From Mytilus californianus (Eukaryota > Mollusca > Bivalvia > Mytilida > Mytilidae), in NCBI RefSeq assembly GCF_021869535.1, contig NW_026262734.1, forward strand, positions 109,031,088-109,095,087: a stretch of DNA of 64,000 nt, given 5' to 3'. Below, piece after piece: positions 12,915 through 24,900 of the stretch. The first letter of the stretch is position 1, and each line of letters begins with the position of its first letter. A program made the position numbers and the translations under genes. The notes beneath the pieces were generated by a model. That model saw only the letters and a list, made by a program, of their open reading frames with translations. It ran no database searches and was not told the origin of the DNA.

Positions 12915-15900
12915 GCGGCGGCGTCCACAAATATTCACTCTGTGGTTGAAATTTTTGAAATTTTAATAACTTTCCTAAACTATCCTGGATTTCTACCAAA
13001 CTTGGACAGAAGCTTGTTTATGAGCATAAGATAGTATCCAGAAGTAAATTTGGAAAAATAAAATTCCTGTTTTCCGTTTTTTTCGACTTTAGTCGAAAAA
13101 GCGAGATATAGCGATCCTACATTCCGTCGGTGTCGTCGTCGTCGTCGTCGGCGGCGTCCACAAATATTCACTCTGTGGTTAAAGTTTTTGAAATTTTAAT
13201 AACTTTCTTAAACTATCCTGGATTTCTATCAAACTTGGTCAGAAGCTTGTTTATGATCATAAGATAGTATCCAGAAGTAAATTTTGTAAAAATAAAATTC
13301 CATTTTTTTCGTATTTGACTTATAAATGGACTTAGTTTTTCTGCTGGGAAATATTACATTCACTCTGTGGTTAAAGTTTTTAAGATTTTAATACTGGTTC
13401 TCTGTAACTATTTAAACTCTTACATAGGGAGTGTGGCACGCATGGTCATGGATTTTCTTCAAACTTCACACACTTACTAGTCTTGATGAAACAAACAAAA
13501 AATGGCAAAATTTTGGTTGCTAAGCATATCGGTTGCCATAGCAACCGATGACCAGTTTTACCTCTTCTGGATATCTATGATTTTAAGCTGAAAATGGCTA
13601 TTTAAAACATAATTTTTCATATTAAATGATTAAGAGAAAGACTAATTTTTTATGATTTCATTAAATATGTGCATTTTATTAATGTCATTCAATAACTGAT
13701 ATTTTCATATTCATTTTCAATCATAATCACATATATCCCCCTTTTTATGTGGTTTGCATTAGGTAAAAAAATACCTTTTGAGGTCATTTTTGAATGCTCA
13801 CCATAATTTTTTTGCGGACACCTCAGTTAAAGTTAACCATGAATTCATAAAGACCATAGTCTTATCTTATCAATGATGCGAAAAAGTAATGGGGAAGTAT
13901 GTTTCATTTTTTTGTTACCACGGATACAAAATGATTAGTTTTCATTTTTTAAGAAAAAAAAATTTTGAAAAATTTTGAAAAAAATGTTTTAAAACCTAAT
14001 TCTGCAGTCAGAAAAAAATGAATAAATATACAATTTGTGGAAATTATTGTTATCATAAAAATTTTAAACATATTCATTTATATAGGTATAATAGTTTTAA
14101 CTCTGTTGCTATGGAAACAATTTCATGATGATACACAAGTTTAAAACAATTTTGAAAAAGTTTCAGTTAGTTTCTTAAATGTGCACAAAAGTAGGAAAAC
14201 TAAAACACTTATTAAGTTTCGCTGTATTCACACATGTGTATGTATAAATAATTTTGCTAGTATAGTATATCGATAATGGTGTTACCACTTGAAGGAAACA
14301 AATACAATTTCTCTCAAGTGGATAAAATTGCTGATTATGAAGAAATTTCTGTTTTCATGATCATGAAAAATATACAAGAAAAACTAGAAAAAACAAATAC
14401 TAGTAAAATCATTTAAAAAATTAAATATTCAATTGTGCAATATTTGGGGCTGTTAAGATTTTGTAAAAAAGAAATGATCGATTAGTTGTGGTTTGCTTTA
14501 TGTTCAGTGTCAAACATCTCATGCATATTTCAGAAGAGAACAAAATCAATAAATTTAATAGGAACATTGTAGGTTCTGTGCTTTCCTACTGACCAAAAAT
14601 TAATTAAAGTCAATAATTTGATACAATTCAACACAATTAAAAATAGAACCAAAAGAGTCAGACGTTGATCCTCTAAATAAATGATAAACTACCATCTAAA
14701 CTTTCTATAAAGGAAAAAATACCTTTATTATGAGCTGTTTATTTTTCTTATTCATTCTTTTAAACTCAATGTTGAAATGGCAAAGCATGCATAGCTATAC
14801 GTTTTGAATAATATTGTATTATTGGATGATGAGTATCTACATGAAGATAATTTTTGAGGTGAAGTTATAAAAAATAGAAAATTTCAAAAAGGTCCTGCAA
14901 TAGGGCTAGGCTGGGATGAAGGCGGACAATTTAAAGTATCACTGGAAATCGGGATCAATTGGACAAGGACAGAAATTTCAATAGGTTAACTAGGGAGCCC
15001 CTAAAAGAATAAACACAAGGGTCCTTTAGAAAATAAAGGGCATAACAAGCAAGGGCGGTTATAGTCGGCTACTCGGTGGTCCCTGCTATCCATCCGACAC
15101 ATTTCTTGTTTGACGTTCTGGCTGGGGAGAATTTTCGAGATTTTCAAAAAAATACGGTTTCCCTACGAGGACCCTCGGAAAATTTGACAGTGGGTGACTG
15201 CGGGTCTTACAACGAGCAACAGGGGAAAAATATACCATCAAGACAATTTTCATATAAGGGGTCCCACTGACTGTCTTAAGAGATGGCCCGCTACATTCAT
15301 GCTTCAGTGATTCCATATGTAATCAACAAAATGTACCAATGAAAGGAGGGGGCGGGCCCTCAGGGCCCCTTGGATCCGCCTATGGTAGCACTATATTTAC
15401 ATTACTAATAGGCATTGGATTATTGAAATTTGAGAAAATAACAATTATCTTCACGGATTTTGAGCAGCAAATTAAAAAATATTGACAATACGATAACTCT
15501 AGATCTTTACACAGGGTAACTTTAAAAGAATTATATACATGTACATATACTTTGATTTTCACTGAAAGCCCATTACAGAAAGATGTTTCTCAAAATTAGT
15601 ATATTGTCTTTCTTTTAACAAAAAAAAACCCATTTTACTTTGAAACAGGAGTCAATGTTTATAAATACATGTAACATATTATACATGTGACTTTTTGTCC
15701 GCGATTTTTTGTCTATGACTTTCTGTCCTTCATTCTGACCGTTATCATGACCAGGAAAAATGACTTTATACCTATTTATATGTAATAGGCTTTGCATCAA
15801 ATTTATAGAAACACTTAGATTGAACCATTAATTTTTCAAATAAGAAAATATAAAATGCTTACAAACATATTAGCAAACGATAAATGTATTGACTCTCGGG

Positions 15901-18900
15901 AACATTTAAAACTAAGACAAGGCTCTGGCAACCCTCAAGTAAAGTCCGCGAATATGTATACTTATATTTTATGAAAATATTTTAAACTACCAGGATATCG
16001 TGCATGCAGGGGCTCGGGCATACCGCAAGTAGTCTGCGAAATGTTTATTTGTTTTTTATGAAAATATTTAAAACTACCAAGATATCCAACACAAGGCTCG
16101 GGCATGCCTTAAGTAGTACGTGGAAATAATTATTTACTGTAAGAAAATATTAAAAAACAAACTATATTGGATTTATCAACTTACATGTATTTATGCATGG
16201 CCTACTTCAATCACACCTTTTGTGTGTTACTTTATATTTGTGATCAAACGTGTCAAATTATAACCAGTAACATACAACATAATTTACAACACAGTTAAAT
16301 ACAATATACTACTCAATACCATAAAAAGTTTAAATAATCCAGTGCTCGTCAAAGTACCCTAAACTGTTTTTCCCAGTTTTTTACCATTCAATCTTAATGT
16401 AAATTTTTCCTAAATTTTAAGCAAATCCTGCATTTTGTCCTATAAGATATAAATAAGGTTTAGGTATTACAACGACCAGGACACAGTAAAACGTTGGTCA
16501 GGTCAAGTTTTTTACCCAAAAACATATTGTTTTCTCTGATTTTTTTTAATAATATTTTAAAAATAACACAGAAATTTTCATCAGTCAGGTTTTTGCTGTT
16601 GTTGGTCAGGTCATTGTCAACATTAGGAAGGTAACGTTTTCTAAATTTTTTATTGTTTTTTTCAATATTTATTCATTAATTTATATATTAAATGATCAAA
16701 TTTTATTATATATCAAATTTAACATAAATCCTTTAAGAAATAAAGAAGTTATTAGCATTTTCATTTGGTCCTGTTGTTGTCAGCGTTGGTCAGGTCACGT
16801 TTTATGAAGATTTAAAAAAAGTTTTCTATATTTTTTTCTTATATTTATGTATTGAATGGTCTAAATTTATAACAATTTAAATTTGACATCAATCCTTTTA
16901 GAAATAAAAAAAGTTATTAGCATTTTCATTTTGGTCCAGTCATTAGAGTAACTCACCAAAGGGAGATAATTCGTATTGTGAGGAATATTGCACAATGATA
17001 ATTTTTTAGAAATTAATTTCACATGTTTCTAGTTAGATTACCCGTAACTTTTTTTTATGTTTGACTAAAACAAGACTGAAATTAATTGTTTTTATGTTTC
17101 TTTTTAATAGATGTAGCTGCATAATTTCACAACACTACACCAAATATTGTATTTTTCTCAAAAATCCCAACTTTCTCTGCTGTTACCATGGTAACCAACC
17201 AATATATATATCGGTTGGCATTATTTTTCTGACTAGTCAAATAGGGTCTACATATCAGCCAATTTTCAGGAAGATCGGTGACTATGTGTGCCGAAAAAGT
17301 TTAAGTGGTTACAGAGAATGAGTATTAATTACTTTCTTAAACTATCCTGGGTTTGTACCAAACTTGGACAGAAGCTTGTTTATGATCATAAGATAGTATC
17401 TAGAAGTAAATTTTGTAAAAAAATAAATCCATTTTTTCCTTATTTTACTTTTAAATGGACTTAGATTTTCTGCCAGAAAACAACATATTTACTCTGTGGT
17501 TAAAGTTTTTTAAATTTTAATAACTTTCTTATACTATTTTGGATTTGTACCAAACTTGGACAGAAGCTTGTTTATGATCAAATGCTAGTATCTACAAGGA
17601 AAATTTGTTTTCTTCCAGTTAACATTACATTCAGTCTGCAGTTAAAGTTTTTAAGCATTTATTAGATTCATAAACTATCCTGGATTTTTACCAAACTTGG
17701 ACAGAAGCTTCTTACAATCAAAAGATAGTATCAAGAGGAATATTTTTATTGATTTTTGTTGAGCCTGCGATTAACAGAAAAAGTAAGGGAGACACTGGGT
17801 TCCGCGGAACCCTTACGAATTTTTTACTTGTAAATGGACTTAGTTTTTCTGCCAGGAAACATTACATTCACTCTGTGGTTAAAGTTTTAAAATTTTTTAA
17901 TAACTTTCTTAAACTATCCTGGATTTCTAACAAACTTGGACAAAAGCTTGTTTATGATCATAAGATAGTATCCAGAAGTAAATTTGTTAAAAAAAAAATC
18001 ATTTTTTCTGTATTTTACTTATAAATGGACTTAGTTTTTCTGCCAGGAAACAATACATTCACTCTGTGGTTAAAGTTTTTAAAATTTTAATAACTTTCTT
18101 AAACTATCCTGGATTTGTACCAAACTTGGACAGAAGCTTGTTTATGATCAAAAGCTAGTATCTAGAAGGAAAGTTTGTTAAAATTTTGAACCTATTTATC
18201 CGTATTTTACTTATAAATGGACTTAGTTTTTCTTCCAGTTAACATTAAATACAGTCTGCAGTTAAAAGTGTTTAAAACATTTATTAGATTCATAAACTAT
18301 CCTGGATTTATACCAAACTTTGACAGAAGCTTCTTACAATCAAAAGATAGTACATATCTAAAGGAATATTTTTATTGATTTTTTTCCTCATTTTTGTTGA
18401 GCCTGCGATTAACAGCAAAAGTAGGCGAGACACCGGGTTCCGCGGAACCCTTACAAATTTTTTATATAGATTAGACTGTTGGTTTTCCCGTTTGAATGGT
18501 TTAACACTAGTAATGTTTGGGGCCCTTTATAGCTTATAAAATTGAGAATGGAAAAGGAGATTGTGTCAAAGAGACAACAACCCGACTATAAGGCAGACAA
18601 CAGCCGAAGGCCACCATTGGGTCTTCAATGCAGCGAGAAACTCCCGCACCCGGAGGCGTCCTTCAGCTGGCCCCTAAACAAATATGTATACTAGTTCAGT
18701 TCAGTGTGAGCCAAAGCTCCGTGTTGAAGACCGCACTTTGACCTTTACTGGTTAACTTTTATAAATTGTGACCTGGATGAACAGTTGTCTAATTGGCACT
18801 CATACCACATCTTCTTATATCTACATACAGACTTTTGGTCGGATACTGAAGCTCAGAAAAATCAGAAACATTACTTCCAACAGGTTTCATTAAGTCCCAT

Positions 18901-21900
18901 ATTGAAATTGGAAAAAAGATGTATTTGTTAGAGGCCATCAAGTATTTAACATTAATATACTATCAGAAATATCCAGTTTGCCTAAATAACACACGTAGGC
19001 CAAGCTGTAAAAGGTGTGAGTAAATTCCAAAACTAAACATCTAAATGAAATATGAAACACCGTCTATTATCTTTATTTAGCAAGAACAAACGAATTGACA
19101 AACAAAATGTTGTGACTGTAATCAAATTCAGAGGCTTAACGCTTTTGAACCTGTGTAAACGTAACAGCTATATAAATTCAAAATGAAACTCACAAGATAA
19201 GCTCGATTTTTGGAATTCCAGCAGACCATATAAAAAAGGATATGTGGTATGATCGCCAATTAGACAACTCTCTACAAGAGACGAAAACACACAGAAATAA
19301 ACAACTATAGGTCACCGTACGCCTTAAACAATGAGCAAAGCCCATACCGCATAGACAGCTATAAAATACCACGAAATGACAACATGGGCAAATGTAAAAC
19401 AGTTCAAATAAGAAAACTGACGACCTATTTGTTGTACAAAAAAATAAACGAAAAACAAATATGGAATAAAGTAACACACGATAACCACTGAATTACAGGA
19501 TCAGACTTGGGACAGGCACATACAGAATGTGGCAGGGTTAAACAAGTTAACGGGCCCCTAACCTTTCCTGGACAGTGGTATAACAGTACAACATACAAAG
19601 AACAAACTATAAAAATCAATGTGGGTGTAGACGGGTATTTGTACATCCCAACAGTAAAAAGACAAGTAGTAATCTGAGAGTACTCGTAGTTCCTGACAGC
19701 GAGTTTAAAGCAAATATCTAAAAAAAAAATTCATGACTAAATTATCAACCAGTACACATCCAACATCCAATAGATTTAGTGTAAAGACATCTTAGACAGT
19801 CAGAGAAAAACATGATTTTGTACAATGCCAAGGTACAGGTATCGACAGATTGTAGAGTCATGAATGTTCATATGTACAGTTGGGTGCACGCCAAGCATAA
19901 CATGTAGACGGACGGAAAATATTAACGCGGCGTTAACTCGCGTGCACTTCATGTAAACGCCGAGTTAGTTCAGGGTTAACTCCAACATTTCAGTATACAT
20001 ATCGTGTTTACCTTCGCGTTAACGCGAAAAAGGGATGTCTTCTTTTTTTGTAAAGAGTAAACGGGCGTTTACTTTCGCGTTTACTTCCGCGTTAACGTTA
20101 AAAAAAGACGCGTCTTCTACATTTTCTATTTTTGTAAAAAGTAAACGCACGTTTACTGTTTGTAGAAAACGCACAGTAACGCAGATTTACCAATAATTAA
20201 CTTTTAGATGAAAAGCTGCGATAATGTGCTGCGGCATGGAACAAAATATTTGTACGACATGTCGTTTATTTCATTTCTTGAAGCTCAACCTAGTTGAATC
20301 TGCCGTAAAGAATGTGTACCATTTACTCATGATACTGTTTACAATATATGTACACATAGTTCAAAGTATTCAGATAAAAGTCATTTTAATAACATAAAAA
20401 AAAACAAAAAAGAAAAACTTACAAATGTACACGAAGATTATTTTATAATTTAAACAATGAGTTAACGCGAAAAGTAAACGCGCGTTTACTTACAAGTGCA
20501 CGTAAAAAATACTTGTAAAATATGTAGTAAACGCCCGTTTACTTTTAAGTCCACGTAAAAATAAACTCGTGAAATTTGAAGTTAACGCCCGTAAACTGCT
20601 GATTAAACGGATAGAGAATTAACGCGTGTTTACACGGGTAGAAATTAGAAATTTCTACTTTGACCGCGTTAACGTAATTATAGTATACGCGAAAATTGAA
20701 GTTAACTAACGAAATATGTACATGCGGCGTTAACGTGCTTTTACTTTATGTAATGATTGGTCTCCATCCAACTGTACATAACAATAATCCAATAAAAACA
20801 ATATTCAAAGATCTAAATTTAATACAGTGTTGAATAAGTAACTTTTAGAATATGTTTATTTGAAAGATAATAATAAAGGTATAGCAAAACTACAAAACTG
20901 AATCTTTATAGCTATGGGAGAATTAAGTAAAGGTTTTAAGTAATTTGTGATAACGACTTAAAAATATACCATAAATACATGGATTACGTTCGTTATTAAT
21001 TCAAAACCTCACAACAGACACGGGCATATCGAACGAGTTGTGATATAAAAACACCGTAAGATGGTGACAAAGAAACATCACAATTAAAAAAGGAAAAAAT
21101 AACAATGGGGAACGAAAAATCGTTCCTTTTGTCGTTAATAGTGTAAAGTTTCACGTGTAAACCTGAAATGTGTAAATCTAGGACAGGACAGTTATAACCG
21201 TCTATATTTGATATTATAGTAAGTTCCTTTGGGTAAATTTTGACAGTATGTTCAGAAAAATCTTGATTATTTAACGAAAAAATATCATCTAGAAAACGGT
21301 AATTGTTGATGAATTTATAAATTAAATACAATTAAGATAGGTCTTTACTGCATTTTGTAATAAATTGTGATTCATAACACCGCAAAAACAAGTCTTCTAA
21401 TATAAGGGCGCACTTGGTGCCAATAGAAATACCGTCAACCTGTCGATTAACTTTGTTGCCGAAACGTACATAAATACTACAAGGAGAAAATGAACAGCTT
21501 CAATCGTCTTATCCCACATCAAGTAAGTATATCTAGCATATTTACCTTTCTCATTAGGGAAAAAGGCTTTAAATGAGTTGCAGTAAGTATATTTTGCATT
21601 CAGATTTACCAAACGACCATTTAGTTAAATAGCAAAAATTTTGGTTGATAAGATTGTCTGGGAGGGAAGTGTAAAGAGTTAAAAATATCAACAGAATCAA
21701 GAGGTGCGTCAAAACACGTTATTTATCTAAAACATCAAAAAGGTTTTTACACTCCAAAATAGGTTAATTCCACTATTATCATATATTCTATTACAAATTA
21801 ATGATACGTTCTCTGATAGAAACTAGTTAAAAGTACTAGAGATAAGTTGTGGAACACTTACTAGAGGCTGAGATAAAACGATATTTTACTGGTTTGTCGT

Positions 21901-24900
21901 GTAGTTTTGGTAACCAATACAAAATAGGAACCTTCAAATGTTCAAAAGATGCCTTTAGCTGTGATGTGCTTATGATACGTTTGTGTACTCTATGACTCTC
22001 TGGGGAGCGCACAAACTTAAATGTAGACGAATTTAAATGTCATTCTTACGAACGTCTGTGTAGTGCACATTATGCAATTTCCACGCCAAAGAATTCTAAC
22101 ATAGGCAGTCATCTGAAGTTTTTAAATTAAAAAAACGACATGAGATCTGAAGAACTCACTGCATAACATTTCAAGTTTTTGATTGGGTTCGTGTTGCTTA
22201 GTCATTGGTTTTCTATGTTGTGTCATCTGTACTATTATTTGTCTGTTTGCATTTTTATTTTTGGCCATGGCGTTGTCAGTTTGTTTTCGATCTATTAGTT
22301 TGACTGTCCCTCTGGTATCTTTCGTCCCTCTTTCAAGGTGCAATTCTTGTCTGTCGCATTTGCTTGAAAATGTTTTTTTTTATTAAAAGAATCAAAGATG
22401 ATAAAGGAAACTTCTTACTACATTAATCCTTGAAAGTGTTCCTGTAGATAGCGAAAAAATCTAAACAAAACTATGCAATACAAGGAAAGGAAAACGGATT
22501 TCATCTCACATTATTCATCAGGATAACACAGGCTATGATTTTACAATATATTCGTAATAGGCAATAACAGGCGTAATATACATATATATTTATAATAGAA
22601 CACACCAGATACATCGTGGGTCTGTGACTGAATAAAGGTATCTATTCCTTATTTTCAGCCTTAATTTTTAGTAATCGTATTGTCATTTGATATACTGATG
22701 ATAAGGTGCACCTTTTCTCTGCTTTCAAAATCTTGAATCTGGTTTTCTTGCTACAATCGGAACTTCTTGAAGGATTTGTTTGGGTCAATGATTGAGTGTA
22801 GTATGTATGTGTGTATAGCAATACCCTAATACACCTTTTAGTGATGCACATCAAAGAGGTGGAAAGTACAGATTAGGTAAAAGGTAACAGGTAATATTGG
22901 TATCGATATTGGATTTGAACCGGAACGATTTAATTACTGGTAATATTAATTATGTGGAAAATGATTTTTTTACCAACACCATTGTCCAAAAAAAGTTATA
23001 TATAAAGTTGAATTCTTTGATTCGTCGTGTTAACGACATGCCGGCTAACAAATTGGACCTCATTCTTTTAGTATTATAGATATAGTATTTCAGTGAATGC
23101 ATCTTACACTCCTTTACGACAGATAATTTAGCTTATCTGGAAATAATTCCTTCTTTATTTCGAATATATCTTGTAATGTGTTTCAACTCTAGATTCTACT
23201 GACGAGGAAAGGTACCACTAGCCTGAATTCTTGTTTAGTCTGGGTAACCGAGTGGTCTTGAATGGTGGATACAAAGACGGCGGTGTTGTCTCGATATCCA
23301 AATATCATAAGGTCGAATCGGGGGAGGGAAGAACAAAAAGTTTAATCCGCAAATTTGCAGATTTAACATTATTGTGAAGATTTTTGAGTAATTATATATG
23401 TATATATAAAAGCAACTGGAAAACGATGGAAAAATATAGCGATTTAGTTAAAACGTATCAATCACATTTTACCATACAAGCATCTTTTTATCTATGGAAA
23501 ATGAGACGAGATAATACTTGGATTATATATCTTTGAAAATAAATATCATTGATTTTTTTAACCCCTGTAAAATGCTGTTGTCTCTCATATATTCAATTGA
23601 GTAAGCCATTGTGACCGTTTCATCACTGACTGCAATTCCTTTTAAGAATGGAGTAAAAAATATTTCGTGATGATTTGATAAAATTTAATTAGAAACACAT
23701 ACCACATTAATGAAGCATTTTATAATTGGTTATGCAATTCATGCTAATTTTTTTTATGACATATATCTTGTTTTACAATTTTATTATTTTCTGTTTACTT
23801 AAAAAAGAGAGGCCAAAAAATAAGAATAAAAACAAACAAACAATAATACACAAAACGCAACCGCATAGAAAACTAAAGACTGAACTACACGAACCCCACC
23901 AAACACTAGAGGTGATCTCAGGTGCCCTAGAAGAATAAGCAGATCCTAATCTCATGTGGCACTTGTCATGTTGCTCATGTTAGTGAAAACCTTTTTACAT
24001 GTATAAGTATGATTCGGTAGGTCACATTCATGGGAAAAGAGGACTGTATTGTTCTTACGACGATTTGAACATATCCGCTTTTATCTGTGAAACGTAAAAT
24101 CCATTACGGTCAACCAACTCATGATGGCATTCGTAAAATTTACATAGTGATGATTTCAACTTTACCACTTGGAAAATTTAGCTTCCTAGTGAGCAGCAAT
24201 ACTCTATCAAGGAAATCATGATGGGAAATACAAGCCCTGCAATATCGTATCAACTGGATCGTATATACTCCTTATGCAGGCGATGCTATTCTGTTGCTAC
24301 ATAGAAAAAATTCACAATTGGGAAGTTGAAATCATCTGCTTTGTGGTAAAGTTTTGTTTTCAACCGATCCTCTTTGTCAATTTCTAGATGTATGTCAAGG
24401 TATGAGGCAGACTTATGTGTCAGTTGGTCTCTTTTGGAGAGTTGTCTCATTGGCAATCATACCACATCTTCTTTTTTTTATATGAACTGTGTCTGTTGTT
24501 TCATTTTTCTTCAGTTGGATGGGATAGATGCATTCAACATAATCATCCAATTTTGAACAATTTAGTGAGAGAAAATCACCTATATAGAGGAAAGTAAAGA
24601 TAAAGGATAATGTGGATTCAATATTATTCATAGAATATCAGTATTTTGTGGTTTTTGTTTGGTAGAGGGAAACTACGAATTTAAATGTTCAACGAATTAC
24701 AAATTTGATATATCAGTATATGCAGACTTTTTAAAAACCACGAAATTAAATATACTAAAAAATAGAAGTTTTTCTCAATCAACGAAAATTGATAATATCC
24801 ATAGTACTTCTAACTTGTTTGATTTCTTAGGAAGTTCCTGTATGAGGTCATATGAATAAGGGAACAAGTCTGAAAGTAGAGGGGCACAGTTGGTTATCAA

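Noticed and set aside
12758-12966. Plus-strand frames with Val or Arg runs
   Set aside because: Direct translation of the (GTC)n microsatellite.
23235-23345. Possible functional tRNA gene
   Set aside because: A- and B-box-like words are present but no acceptor or anticodon stem can be formed. A SINE head fits better.
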